Shown here: positions 8,624 to 17,890 of the stretch, one piece after another
Layout: each line of letters begins with the position of its first letter
How positions within the stretch are numbered: position 1 is the stretch's first letter
Assembly: GCF_032229225.1 (NCBI RefSeq)
Contig: NZ_CP135076.1
Location: 1,717,001-1,781,000, forward strand
DNA from: Stakelama saccharophila
Lineage (GTDB): Bacteria; Pseudomonadota; Alphaproteobacteria; Sphingomonadales; Sphingomonadaceae
Length of the DNA: 64,000 nt
Direction of reading: 5' to 3'
Program-made: the position numbers and the translations under genes
Notes under the pieces: generated by a model
Database searches by the model: none
What the model was told of the DNA's origin: nothing
Seen by the model: only the letters and a program-made list of their open reading frames with translations

Positions 8624-11518
8624 ATGTTGCGGGCTCACTACACCCCTGTCGCTCGGCCGTTTCGTGTCACTGCCCTGTTCCTGGGCGTTTCGCTACTGGC
8701 TGTGACGAATACCGCCCTGGCACAGGATGTGTCGTCCTCTTCCGACGCTGCGAGCGCCGGGCAGGCGGGTGGTCAGGAATTGCAATCGGGCAAACCCTTC
8801 CCGCCGACTGTCAATCGCCAGACGGCGAATGACGCCGACTCTTCCGAAGAGGCCAACGAGATTGTCGTGACCGGCATTCGCCGGTCGCTGGAGCGGGCCG
8901 CCGACATCAAGAAGAACGCCAGTCAGGTGGTGGACGCCATCGTCGCGGAGGATATCGGCAAGTTCCCCGACCCGACCACTTCCGCCGCGTTGCAGCGTGT
9001 GCCCGGCGTGCAGGTGTCGGTCGATTCCAACAACGAACTCGGCAACGTGCTGGTTCGCGGGCTTCCCGACATTCTTACCACCGTGAGCGGACGAGAGGTG
9101 TTCACCACTACCGGGCGCAGCTTCAACCTGCACTTCATTCCGGCGCAGGCGCTGGCCGCCGTGAAGGTTTACAAGTCGCAGAGCCCGGACCTGATCGAAG
9201 GCGGCTTGGCGGGCCAGATCGACTTGAACCTCAACCGGCCGTTCAATTTCGAAAAGCCGACGCTGAACGTGACCGTTCGCAACCGCTACGCGACCGAGGC
9301 TGACAAATCGTCGCCGACCATCGCGGGACTGGTCACGGACAGCTGGGATACCGGCGCCGGCAAGATCGGCATACTCGTCAATGGCTCCTATCAGCGCGAC
9401 GACCATTACCGGGCGCAGACGCAACTGCTTGACCGTCGCAGCTCGGCCGCGGCGCCGCTTGGCGAGCCCGGCTATCTGATCCCCAACATCCTGCGCAATT
9501 TCGCCAATACCGGCACGATCGAACGCAGGGAACTGAACGGTTCGATCCAGTGGCAGGTGACACCCGCGCTTCAGGCCTATGTCGATGGCCTCTATGTCGA
9601 CTCAAAGGAGACGGCGAGCAATTCCGGCGCCAATATCCAGGCGTTCACGACCGGTACGACCCTTGGCGACGTCACCGCCAGCGACAATTGCTTCGACGCG
9701 CGGGTGAACGAAAACGGCTACAACGCGCGTATGGTTACAGATCCGCAGACCGGCGAGAGCGTCCTGCAACCTTATACGGTACAGAATGTCTGCGAGGTAG
9801 ACAGCGCGACCCTGGAAAGCCCCGTCGTCAATTCGACTTCGCAGGCGCATCATTACGACACGGACGATAAACTGATCGCCGGCGGGCTGAAATATGACCA
9901 GGGCGGCCTGTCCGCCGACATCGATGTTTCGTATCAGAAATCGCACAACAGCACGACGGATATCACCGCCGATATCGGCAAGCGCCTGCCCAGCCTGACC
10001 TTCAGGCCCGATGTCGATAACGTGGCCGCATATACGGTGCCGGGCAACGGTCTGCTGGAAAACGACGGATTTTCGCTTCGCAATTCGTTCCAGCAGCGCT
10101 TTTCGGTTTCCGATGGATCACTTTTCGCGGTCAAGGGTGATGTCGCGAAGGAATTCGGCGGTATTCTGAAGAGCGTGAAAATCGGCGGCCGCTATGCCAA
10201 GCGCAAGGCCGATCAGCGCGCGGCGCAGGTTATCTCGCCCTTTCCCGGCGGCAATGTCGGCACGGCCAGCGAGGCCGATGCGGTCATGGTCGGCGACAGC
10301 GGCTTGCCGAACGACTTCCTGTCGATGGGCGACCCCGCGCCGGGGCTGAACGACGGTGCCAGCTATCTGATCCCCAATCCGGATTTCCTGCTGTCCGAGC
10401 GTGGGCAGGATGCGCTTCGCGCCTATGTCGGCCAACCGATGGGCCGGCCCGACTATCAGCCCAGCCGCCGCTTCAGCATCGACGAGGAAACGATCGCGGG
10501 CTATGTTCGCGCGAACTATGATATCCCGATCACCGGCAGGATTCATCTGGGCGGACTGGTCGGCGGCCGTCTGGTCCGCACCAAGCGCGACCTGCTCTTC
10601 TTCCATAACGTAACGACAGGCGAGGGGGGCGACGCGCAGACGACGGTCGAGCCGATCCGTGCCGATACCACCGACACCGATTTCCTGCCCAATGTCACCG
10701 CCAAGCTCGATTTCGGCAACGGTCTGCAAGCGCGCATGATCTATTCGAAATCGTTGCGCAGGCCGGAATTCACCGCGCTGAATCCGGCGTTGAACCTGAC
10801 GATTTCGGCGAACCCGTTCATCCAGAATTCGGGCGGCGCGGGCAATCCCGACCTGAAGCCGCAGAAGTCGAACAGCTACGACGCCACGCTCGGCTATTAT
10901 TTCAACAACGGCTATATCGCCGTCGCGGGCTATTACCGCGACATTTCCAATCGGGTCATCAGCGGCTCGCAGTTGGAGACGATCGACGGCGTTGATTACA
11001 ATATCACGCGTCCGCGCAATATCGGCAAGGCCGATCTGAAAGGTGTGGAGGTCAACGGGCAATACTTCTTCGACTTCCTGCCGGGCGCCCTGGCCGGGTT
11101 GGGGCTGCAGGGGTCCTTCACCTATCTCGATTCGAAGGTGAAGGGTGACGACCCGCTGGCCGGATATCCGTTGCTGGGTGTCTCCAAGTATAATTACACC
11201 GCCGGTCTGCTGTACGATCATAGCGGGGTCAGCGGCCGACTGGTCTATACCTACCGTTCAAAATACGACGCCACCGACCAGAGCGGATCGAACGCACTGC
11301 GCCCCATCGATTCGCAAGCCCTGTTCGGGGTCGTGCGGCCTGCCGGGCGACTCGACTTCAGTATCGGATACGACATCGACGATCAGTTGCGGATAGACGT
11401 CGGCGGGACCAACATCCTGAAGAACGAGACCAAGACCTATTACGGATCTTCGGCCTATAACTTTAACGATTACCTCGACGAGACGACCTATTCGATCGGG
11501 TTGCGTATCCGAATCTGA
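8624..11518 (+). CDS. TonB-dependent outer-membrane receptor
   Basis: A 964-residue outer-membrane transporter. A hydrophobic signal peptide runs from the start to about ALAQ (residue 34). After a linker, EIVVTGIRRSLERAADIKKN marks the TonB-box/plug start typical of the Caulobacter/Xanthomonas/Sphingomonas receptor class that takes up oligosaccharides. The plug (DIGKFPDPTTSAALQRVPGV, then LVRGLPDILTTVSGREVF) precedes a long beta-barrel ending in SIGLRIRI. A GGGAGAAAAAGG ribosome site precedes the ATG. Only 23 bases separate it from the GH172 gene, so the two probably form one transcript for glycan capture and cleavage. Substrate inferred from neighbours only. Confidence 0.93.
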   Translation: MLRAHYTPVARPFRVTALFLGVSLLAVTNTALAQDVSSSSDAASAGQAGGQELQSGKPFPPTVNRQTANDADSSEEANEIVVTGIRRSLERAADIKKNASQVVDAIVAEDIGKFPDPTTSAALQRVPGVQVSVDSNNELGNVLVRGLPDILTTVSGREVFTTTGRSFNLHFIPAQALAAVKVYKSQSPDLIEGGLAGQIDLNLNRPFNFEKPTLNVTVRNRYATEADKSSPTIAGLVTDSWDTGAGKIGILVNGSYQRDDHYRAQTQLLDRRSSAAAPLGEPGYLIPNILRNFANTGTIERRELNGSIQWQVTPALQAYVDGLYVDSKETASNSGANIQAFTTGTTLGDVTASDNCFDARVNENGYNARMVTDPQTGESVLQPYTVQNVCEVDSATLESPVVNSTSQAHHYDTDDKLIAGGLKYDQGGLSADIDVSYQKSHNSTTDITADIGKRLPSLTFRPDVDNVAAYTVPGNGLLENDGFSLRNSFQQRFSVSDGSLFAVKGDVAKEFGGILKSVKIGGRYAKRKADQRAAQVISPFPGGNVGTASEADAVMVGDSGLPNDFLSMGDPAPGLNDGASYLIPNPDFLLSERGQDALRAYVGQPMGRPDYQPSRRFSIDEETIAGYVRANYDIPITGRIHLGGLVGGRLVRTKRDLLFFHNVTTGEGGDAQTTVEPIRADTTDTDFLPNVTAKLDFGNGLQARMIYSKSLRRPEFTALNPALNLTISANPFIQNSGGAGNPDLKPQKSNSYDATLGYYFNNGYIAVAGYYRDISNRVISGSQLETIDGVDYNITRPRNIGKADLKGVEVNGQYFFDFLPGALAGLGLQGSFTYLDSKVKGDDPLAGYPLLGVSKYNYTAGLLYDHSGVSGRLVYTYRSKYDATDQSGSNALRPIDSQALFGVVRPAGRLDFSIGYDIDDQLRIDVGGTNILKNETKTYYGSSAYNFNDYLDETTYSIGLRIRI

Positions 11519-11541
11519 CGATCAATCGGGACCGGGAGCAA

Positions 11542-12792
11542 ATGATGAAATATCTGTATTCTGCTATTCTTGCCGCTTCGGTCGCGGTCGTGCCGGCCGC
11601 AGCACAGACCGGCGGGCCGTCGGACTCCGCCCGGATGTACACGATGCAGCCGGGCGCCCAGTCGCGCTGGACCAGCCCGGAAAACCATAGCGGCGCCAAG
11701 GGGCAGGGCGCGAAGGCAAATAACGGCATCAAGGGGCATGCCTATGACCAGATTCCGGCGCATGGTCATGCCGATGTTCTGAACATCGACGGGCCGGGTA
11801 TCATCCAGCGGATGAAAATGTCGGTGATCGACCGCTCGCCCGAGGCGCTGCGGTCGCTTCGCATCGAGATGTACTGGGACGGCGCCGACAAGCCGGCGGT
11901 GCGCGCACCGCTCGGTGACTTTTTCGGCACCGCCTTCGGCAAGACGGCCGAATATGAGACCAGCCTGTTCAAGGATCCGGAAGGCCGCTCCTTTACCTTC
12001 ACCATCCCGATGCCGTTCAAGAAGGGTGCGCGGATCGTGATCTACAACGACTCCGACAAGCCGGTGACGCATCTCTACTACAACGTGAACTTTCAGAAGC
12101 TCGACAAGCCGCCGGAAGACATGCTGTATTTCCACGCTTATTGGCGGCGCAATACGCCCGCGGTGGGCAAGGACTTCGTGGTTCTGCCGGAAGTAAAGGG
12201 AAGCGGCCGGTTTCTGGGCGCGAGCATCGGTGTGAAGGCGGATCCGGTCTATGGCCGGCACAAGGAGGGTGAGCCACCCCTGAATTACTGGTGGGGCGAG
12301 GGCGAGGTGAAGCTCTGGCTCGACGGCGACAAGCAGGACCCCAGCATGGTCGGTACCGGTGTCGAGGACTATTTCGGCACGGCGTGGGGCATGGCGCATT
12401 TCGTCACGATGAATTCCGGATGCACCATCGCCGACCCCGATACGCTGCACTGGTCCTGCTATCGCTATCATGTGCCCGACCCGATCTGGTTCCATCAGGA
12501 TATCAAAGTCGCGATGCAGCAGATCGGCGGTGGCCCCCTTGAGCAGGTGCGTCAGTTGCGGCGCGACGGCGCCCCGCTCAAGGTCATCAGCGTCGATGCC
12601 AAGAACGGCAAGTTCTACCCGCTCCTGTCGATGAAAAACCCGCCCCAGCTGATGGACGACGATTTTCCGAAGGGCTGGACCAACTATTTCCGCAGCGACG
12701 ACTGGTGCGCGACCGCCTATTTCTATCTCGACACGCCGACGGACAATCTGCCGGAGCTGGCTCCGGTGGAGACGCGCCTGCGCGATCTCTGA
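11542..12792 (+). CDS. GH172 (DUF2961) glycoside hydrolase, copy 1
   Basis: A 416-residue secreted protein with a signal peptide ending at AAAQ (about residue 21) and a DUF2961 catalytic domain: WTSPENHSGAKGQGAKA, GPGIIQRMKMSVIDRSPEAL, IEMYWDGADKPAVRAPLGDF and VGTGVEDYFGTAWG. DUF2961 is now family GH172. Characterised members act on difructose dianhydride I or on D-arabinofuranosyl residues of mycobacterial arabinan. It follows the TonB receptor by 23 bases. The second paralogue at 18188 has the same blocks but is only moderately similar, so they probably cleave different linkages of one glycan. The exact substrate is unknown. Confidence 0.88.
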   Translation: MMKYLYSAILAASVAVVPAAAQTGGPSDSARMYTMQPGAQSRWTSPENHSGAKGQGAKANNGIKGHAYDQIPAHGHADVLNIDGPGIIQRMKMSVIDRSPEALRSLRIEMYWDGADKPAVRAPLGDFFGTAFGKTAEYETSLFKDPEGRSFTFTIPMPFKKGARIVIYNDSDKPVTHLYYNVNFQKLDKPPEDMLYFHAYWRRNTPAVGKDFVVLPEVKGSGRFLGASIGVKADPVYGRHKEGEPPLNYWWGEGEVKLWLDGDKQDPSMVGTGVEDYFGTAWGMAHFVTMNSGCTIADPDTLHWSCYRYHVPDPIWFHQDIKVAMQQIGGGPLEQVRQLRRDGAPLKVISVDAKNGKFYPLLSMKNPPQLMDDDFPKGWTNYFRSDDWCATAYFYLDTPTDNLPELAPVETRLRDL

Positions 12793-12819
12793 AGGACGGC
12801 GTGTGGATTATCTGAATAG

Positions 12820-12851
12820 GGGGCGGGGCCGGTATGCGGTCCTGCCCCTTT
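12820..12851 (+). terminator. Hairpin terminator after GH172 copy 1
   Basis: A 12-base-pair stem (12820-12831 with 12837-12848, including G-T pairs), a 5-base loop and a short TTT run form a plausible intrinsic terminator. It lies between the convergent GH172 and aldose dehydrogenase genes. Confidence 0.6.
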
Positions 12852-12854
12852 GCG

Positions 12855-13613
12855 TCAGGACAGGCCGGCGTCGACCACGAACTGCGCGCCGGTGCAGGCG
12901 CCGGCTTCTTCAGAGGCGAGGAACAAGGCCATGCGCGCGACATGTCCCGCGTCGAGGCGCAGCTTGAGCGCCTGGGCGTTCATGACTTCCCGCTCCACGT
13001 CCGGCGTTAGCCATAGCTCGGTCTGCCGCTCGGTCGCGATCGCGCCGGGAACGATGCAATTGATCCGGACGCCGTCTTCGCCGAGTTCGCGCGCCAGGGT
13101 ACGCGTCAGCCCGACGACTGCGGCCTTGGCAGCGGTATAGGCCGCCATGCCCGGCCGGCCGCGCAGCCACGAGGTCGAACTCATCAGGATGATCGACCCG
13201 CGTCCGCGCGCCTTCATCCCGCGCGCTACAGCCTGGCTGACGAAGAACTGGTGGTCGAGATTGGTCGCCATCCGGTCTCGCCAGTAATCGGGTTCGATCG
13301 CGAACATGTCGTGGCGGTCGTCGTTGCCGGCATTGTTGATCAGGACGTCGATTTCGCCGGTATCGGCTTCGATCGCCGCGATCGTTCGGCGTAGCGCATC
13401 GATATCGCGCAGGTCGCAGTCATGGAACCGCGCGGCTGCGAGCTGGCTCGCAAGCGCTTGGCCTTCCTTTGTCTGCACGTCCAGAAAATGGACCCGGCAT
13501 CCTTGCGTGACAAAGGCCTCGACCATCGTTGCGCCGATACCGGATGCACCGCCGGTAATGACCACGACGCGGCCCGCAAGGCTGTCATAGCGTGCTGCCG
13601 CGGCTTCAACCAT
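12855..13613 (-). CDS. SDR aldose 1-dehydrogenase (Caulobacter XylB-like)
   Basis: A 252-residue short-chain dehydrogenase. The glycine-rich NAD site is VVITGGASGIG, the structural motif NNAGNDDRH, and the catalytic Ser and Tyr-x3-Lys lie in LMSSTSWLRGRPGMAAYTAA. The NNAGNDDRH block and the tail FLASEEAGACTGAQFVVDAG closely resemble D-xylose or L-arabinose 1-dehydrogenases of oxidative pentose pathways, rather than fatty-acid reductases. Upstream ATG-less codons extend the frame to 13724, but the start at 13613 overlaps the sulfatase stop by 8 bases and begins just before the Rossmann fold. It would supply a second sugar-oxidation step in this locus. Confidence 0.83.
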   Translation of the reverse strand: MVEAAAARYDSLAGRVVVITGGASGIGATMVEAFVTQGCRVHFLDVQTKEGQALASQLAAARFHDCDLRDIDALRRTIAAIEADTGEIDVLINNAGNDDRHDMFAIEPDYWRDRMATNLDHQFFVSQAVARGMKARGRGSIILMSSTSWLRGRPGMAAYTAAKAAVVGLTRTLARELGEDGVRINCIVPGAIATERQTELWLTPDVEREVMNAQALKLRLDAGHVARMALFLASEEAGACTGAQFVVDAGLS

Positions 13614-15093
13614 CGCGACGGCGTCCCCGGTTCGATGCGGGCGTGCGGCCGGTGCCCCGGTCGAGCGCCTCGGTCCATCCCTGGGTGGTGACCGAACTGC
13701 GAATGCGCCAGGCGAGGATGGCATCCTTCAGCCGCTGTCTGATGGTGCCGCATTCCGGGTCGTTCCAGCGATCGTGGATCTCGTGCGGGTCCGATTCCAG
13801 GTCGAAGAGCTGTCCTTCGTCGCTGTCGACGAAATGGACCAGCTTCCACCGCTCGTCGCGCACCATGGTCATGAACTCGGTTCCAGACAGGATGCGGTCG
13901 CCGGCATGTTCGGCGAAAATATGGGAGCGAGGCTCGACTGCGTCGCCCGCGAGATAGGGGGCCAGCGACCGCGCCTCCATCCAGCGCGGCGGCGTGACGC
14001 CGCCGAGGTCGAGGATAGTGGGCGCGAAGTCGAACAGCGAGACGAGATCGCCCACCGTGCGGCCGCCTTCGATACGGCCAGGTGCCCAGACGATGGCCGG
14101 CACGCGCACGCTCTGCTCGTACATCGTCCATTTCTGGCTGTGGCCGTGATCGCCGAGGCAATCGCCGTGATCGGAGGTGAAGATGACGATGGTATCGTCG
14201 AGCACCCCGCGGCGTTCCAGCGCTTCGATCAGATTGCCCATCTGCGTGTCGATCATCGATACATTGGCGAAATAATGCTCTCGCTGGCGCCGCAATTGCG
14301 CCTCGCCGGGGTCGGCCAGATGAACGACGGCATCGTGATCGACTTTCAGATGCTGTTCGCGCAGCGCCCGGAGCGCCTCGGGCTCCGCCGCCATCGCGGC
14401 GCGATCGCGGATCGGCATCGGCAGGTCGCGGCCGGCGTAGCGATCGACATAGTCCTGGGTCGGGTCATAGGGCGGGTGCGGTCCGGGTATGCCGATTTGC
14501 AGGAAGAAGGGTTCATCCGTGGGATAGCGGTCGAGCCACATGCATGCCATCTGCGGCACGAAATTGTCCGGGTGGAGGTCGGCCGGAAGTTCCCAGATGA
14601 AGGCGCCGAGCCGTTCACGATAATCGGCGCGGCGGCGATAGGTGACGCGGCTCGGCTTTTCATATCCGCGCGTCCACAGCGCCTTGTCCCAGTTGTCGAG
14701 ATAGAAGGGCAGGCGGGGCGTATCACGGTCCTTGTTCTCGACGACGTGACGTTCGTGAAAGCCGAAGGAGTCCTCAAAAGCGGAAGTGTGCATCTTACCG
14801 ATATTGACACAGTGATAGCCGGCCTCCGCCATGCGGCCGACCCAGCTGTGCGTCCAGTTCTCGTCATTGCGGAACACGCCGTTGGTATGCGGATAGAGCC
14901 CGGTGAACAGGCTGGCCCGCGACGGCGCGCAGGACGGCGAGGTCACGTACATATGGCTGAACAGCACGCCTTCTCTTGCCATCCGGTCGAGATTGGGCGT
15001 GTCCATATAATCGAACCCGGCCGCGGCGATGGTGTCGAACCGCTGCTGATCGGTCATCACGAAAACGATGTTGGGCGGGCGTCGCTCGGTCAT
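13606..15093 (-). CDS. Cys-type sulfatase
   Basis: A 495-residue sulfatase of the alkaline-phosphatase superfamily. The N-terminus begins directly with the metal-binding NIVFVMTDQQRFD, and the formylglycine site is SPSCAPSRASLFTG with Cys55 in the C-x-P-S-R motif, so activity needs formylglycine maturation by an enzyme not in this window. FTSDHGDCLGDHG supplies further metal ligands, and HSQKWTMYEQSVRVP matches the family. No signal peptide is visible from this start. The start overlaps the sugar porter stop by 4 bases (ATGA), and the end overlaps the aldose dehydrogenase by 8, so the three are translationally coupled. Likely removes sulfate from an imported or periplasmic sugar. Confidence 0.9.
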   Translation of the reverse strand: MTERRPPNIVFVMTDQQRFDTIAAAGFDYMDTPNLDRMAREGVLFSHMYVTSPSCAPSRASLFTGLYPHTNGVFRNDENWTHSWVGRMAEAGYHCVNIGKMHTSAFEDSFGFHERHVVENKDRDTPRLPFYLDNWDKALWTRGYEKPSRVTYRRRADYRERLGAFIWELPADLHPDNFVPQMACMWLDRYPTDEPFFLQIGIPGPHPPYDPTQDYVDRYAGRDLPMPIRDRAAMAAEPEALRALREQHLKVDHDAVVHLADPGEAQLRRQREHYFANVSMIDTQMGNLIEALERRGVLDDTIVIFTSDHGDCLGDHGHSQKWTMYEQSVRVPAIVWAPGRIEGGRTVGDLVSLFDFAPTILDLGGVTPPRWMEARSLAPYLAGDAVEPRSHIFAEHAGDRILSGTEFMTMVRDERWKLVHFVDSDEGQLFDLESDPHEIHDRWNDPECGTIRQRLKDAILAWRIRSSVTTQGWTEALDRGTGRTPASNRGRRRDG

Positions 15094-16352
15094 CGGCGAA
15101 TGGAAATCCTCTTTGCTGTCGGGTGGTCGAGACGCGCCTGTTTGCCCGCTGCCTCTATTTCCTCGAGTGTGCGGCGGCTCGTCTCCGGGAGCAGGCGCAG
15201 GACGAAGATGAAGGCGATCAGGCCGAACAGGGCGAAGGTGCCGAAAGCCGCGGTCGAACCGGAGGCCAGCAGTACCGGAAAGATCGACGAAATGACGAAA
15301 TTGGCGAGATAGACGGTGAACACGCACGCGCCCATCGCCGTCGATCGACCGTGCATGGGCAGCAGTTCGGGCAGGAGAATCCACACGATCGGGCCCCAGC
15401 TTGCCGAAAAGGCCGCCTTGAAGATCGCCAGGCAAGCCACCGCCGTACCGGAGCCGAATGCGGAGGCGAGCGCGTCGAAGTGAAAGATGCCGCCCAGCAG
15501 CACCATGCTCGACGCCATGACCAGAGCGCCGGTCAGGAGCAGGATGCGCCGGCCCAGCCGGTCGACGACCCGGCCGAGCAGGAAGGTTGAGAGGATCGAA
15601 AGTGCCTGCAGAGTCCCGCCGATGAAGATCGCAGCGGCGTCACCGAAGCCGGCGGCATTCAGGATGGTGGGCGCATAATAGACGATGGTGTTGATACCGA
15701 GCGCCTGTTGAAATGCCGCGAGCGCCAGAGCGATCAGCAACACGTGTCGCACCCAGGGATCGGCGAGCATGGCGCGAAGCGAGGGGCGGGTCGCGGCGGC
15801 GTGGCGTTCGATTTCGGCGAGATCGCGTTCGGCCTCGTCCGCGCCGCGTGTGCGCCTGAGCGAGGCGAGGGCGTCGTCGCCCCGACCGGATCGCACGAGC
15901 CAGCGCGGCGATTCGGGAAGAATCAGGACGCCGAGCACCAGAAGAAGCGCCGGTATCGCCGCGACGCCGAACATCGCGCGCCAGTTTTCCGTCTGCGCGA
16001 ACAGATAACCGATAGCATAGGCAAGGAAGATGCCGATCGCGGTCATCAACTGATACAGGGAGGTCAGCTTCCCGCGCGAGGCCGCGGGCGACAGTTCTGC
16101 GAGATAAACCGGGACCTGGACGGAGCCAACGCCCACGGCCAGGCCGAGAATGAAGCGAAAGCCGATCAGCGAGAGCGGACCCGGGGCAAGTGCGGCCCCC
16201 AGACTGCCGATCAGAAAGAATATGCCGGCAAGGCCGAGCATGGGCCGGGCGCCGAAGCGGTTGCTGAGAAAGCCCGAAATCGGGGCCGCGATCAACGAAC
16301 CGAGGAGTAGCGCGCCGACCACCATTCCCTGTTCCGCTGGGTTAAGATCCAT
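15090..16352 (-). CDS. MFS sugar porter whose first helix lies upstream of the first ATG
   Basis: Sugar porter family symporter: GFLSNRFGARPM, PESPRWLVRSGRGDDALASL, FQQALGINTIVYYAP, DRLGRRILLLTGA and PETSRRTLEEIE are family hallmarks. From the first ATG (16352) the protein is 420 residues and lacks helix 1. The same frame upstream, back to a stop at 16524-16526, encodes FVGLIFFFGALEGLVFGYDT plus GVVAGALLFIRKE, the missing helix with its G-Y-D-T-G motif, but contains no ATG, GTG or TTG. A GGAGAGG ribosome-site-like run lies 5 to 9 bases before a GTT codon at 16493. The true start is therefore non-canonical, or was lost by mutation. It heads a coupled operon with the sulfatase and dehydrogenase. 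Confidence 0.85.
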   Translation of the reverse strand: MDLNPAEQGMVVGALLLGSLIAAPISGFLSNRFGARPMLGLAGIFFLIGSLGAALAPGPLSLIGFRFILGLAVGVGSVQVPVYLAELSPAASRGKLTSLYQLMTAIGIFLAYAIGYLFAQTENWRAMFGVAAIPALLLVLGVLILPESPRWLVRSGRGDDALASLRRTRGADEAERDLAEIERHAAATRPSLRAMLADPWVRHVLLIALALAAFQQALGINTIVYYAPTILNAAGFGDAAAIFIGGTLQALSILSTFLLGRVVDRLGRRILLLTGALVMASSMVLLGGIFHFDALASAFGSGTAVACLAIFKAAFSASWGPIVWILLPELLPMHGRSTAMGACVFTVYLANFVISSIFPVLLASGSTAAFGTFALFGLIAFIFVLRLLPETSRRTLEEIEAAGKQARLDHPTAKRISIRR

Positions 16353-16550
16353 CTCCTTGCGGATGAACAGCAGCGCGCCGGCGACAACGCCGGTGTCATA
16401 GCCGAATACGAGTCCTTCCAGCGCGCCGAAAAAGAAGATCAGCCCGACGAACCGCCTTGCGGCCTGAGTCGCTATTTCCGGGGCTGTGCGAACTGTCTCG
16501 TCCTCTCCGCCTATGGCGGGCGTTCATACCCGCTCATAATTAATTACTAC

Positions 16551-16562
16551 GCAAAACAAAAT
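16551..16562. promoter_or_regulatory. Candidate ROK operator upstream of the sugar porter
   Basis: GCAAAACAAAAT lies in an AT-rich island (16535-16570) that stands out from the surrounding GC-rich DNA, between the ROK gene and the porter operon. A similar word, GCAAACAAATT, lies at 17736-17746 just before the ROK start. Shared A-rich elements upstream of a repressor and its neighbouring operon suggest autoregulated operators. Confidence 0.35.
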
Positions 16563-16583
16563 AAAAAACAAGGCAGGTCCGGA

Positions 16584-17723
16584 TTATACCTTGGCACGAT
16601 AGACGAAGTGGTCGAGCGCGACCGCGGCGGCGCTGGGCATACCGGCATCGGCGCCGAGTGCGGACAGCCGGACGCGAACCGTATCCCGCAAGATGGGGAA
16701 GGCCTTTTCGCGCAGATCATGTTCGACCGCCTCGGCCAGAGCCGGCGGCGCCTCGGCGAAAATCCCGCCCAGCACGATCAGATCCGGATTGAGCAGATTG
16801 ACGGCACTGCTGAGTGCCGTGGTGAGGTGATCGATCATCGCCGCCCGCGCTTCAGGCATATGCGCCAATGCACGTAGTGGTGACGATGGGTTGCCGCCCG
16901 CCTTGGCAACTTGGTCGGCGAGATAGGATTCGGATAGGACGGTCTCGAGACATCCCCGGCTGCCGCAGGCGCAGGGCAGGCCGTTTTCAACGACCTGGAT
17001 ATGGCCGAGTTCGGTAACGCCGTAGCTTCCGGGACGAAACGGTCTGCCATCGACGACCAGCCCGGCGCCGAGCCCGGTGCGCAAATAGACGTAGAGCAGC
17101 GAGCCTGCGTCGTTGCCGCCGCCATAAACCTGTTCGCCAAGCGCCATCGCCCGGACATTGTGCTCGACCGTGGTCGAAAGGCCGGTGCGCTCTTCGAGAT
17201 GATCCGCGACCGCGGCGTTACGCCAGCCGGCGTTGATCGACAGCAGCAGATGCCGGCCGTCCTGGTCGACCGGACCGGGCACGCCCACGCCCATTCCCAG
17301 GATACGGCGCCTGTCGACCTTCTGGTCGGCGATCAGCGACTCGATCTCGGCGGCTACGCGATCGAGCACAGCTTGCGAGGAATCGCTGTCGGGGTTGAAT
17401 TCGAAAGACCGGGCGGGCGTACACTGCGCCACTAGATCGCTCATGCCGACCTGAACCAGTCCGGCGCCGATGTGTATGCCGATGACGTGATATGCGGTCT
17501 CGACGAGCGCGACGTCGATTGGCGGACGGCCGATCCCGGCCGGCTCCACCATGTCCTGCACCTCGCGAAGAATCCCGGCGTCGATCAGGCGCGCCGTGAG
17601 TTTCGTCATGGTCGTCGCGGACAGCATGCTGCGCCGGGCCAGAGCGGCGCGGGACAGTGGTCCGTGGTCGCGTAACAGGCGAAGAATGGCGCCGTCGTTG
17701 ATCCCCCATGCAATTGCCGCCAT
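16584..17723 (-). CDS. ROK-family transcriptional repressor (NagC/XylR type)
   Basis: A 379-residue ROK protein with an N-terminal winged helix-turn-helix (GPLSRAALARRSMLSATTMT) and a C-terminal sugar-kinase-like domain. The ROK zinc signature is present as GLPCACGSRGCLE. The phosphate-binding loop expected of ROK kinases is altered (IGIHIGAGLVQVG), consistent with a sugar-sensing regulator rather than a kinase. The gene sits upstream of, and is co-oriented with, the porter-sulfatase-dehydrogenase operon. The likely role is repression of that operon until a sugar ligand binds. Confidence 0.9.
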   Translation of the reverse strand: MAAIAWGINDGAILRLLRDHGPLSRAALARRSMLSATTMTKLTARLIDAGILREVQDMVEPAGIGRPPIDVALVETAYHVIGIHIGAGLVQVGMSDLVAQCTPARSFEFNPDSDSSQAVLDRVAAEIESLIADQKVDRRRILGMGVGVPGPVDQDGRHLLLSINAGWRNAAVADHLEERTGLSTTVEHNVRAMALGEQVYGGGNDAGSLLYVYLRTGLGAGLVVDGRPFRPGSYGVTELGHIQVVENGLPCACGSRGCLETVLSESYLADQVAKAGGNPSSPLRALAHMPEARAAMIDHLTTALSSAVNLLNPDLIVLGGIFAEAPPALAEAVEHDLREKAFPILRDTVRVRLSALGADAGMPSAAAVALDHFVYRAKV

Positions 17724-17735
17724 TTACTTTATCCT

Positions 17736-17746
17736 GCAAACAAATT
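17736..17746. promoter_or_regulatory. Candidate ROK operator upstream of the ROK gene
   Basis: GCAAACAAATT begins 13 bases before the ROK start codon and resembles GCAAAACAAAAT at 16551-16562. Position overlaps the expected promoter or 5' leader, suiting autoregulation. Short and A-rich, so chance similarity is possible. Confidence 0.3.
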
Positions 17747-17890
17747 AATCCGTGCCCGGTAGGACATCATCGACCGTCAGACAATGTCGATACCATAGTC
17801 GGATGCTCACGAAAGCGGTCCGGCAAACCAGAGAGGCAGGGTTCCCCTGCGAGCGGGAGGAGAAACCATTGCGGCTTCGCGTCAGGCAAT

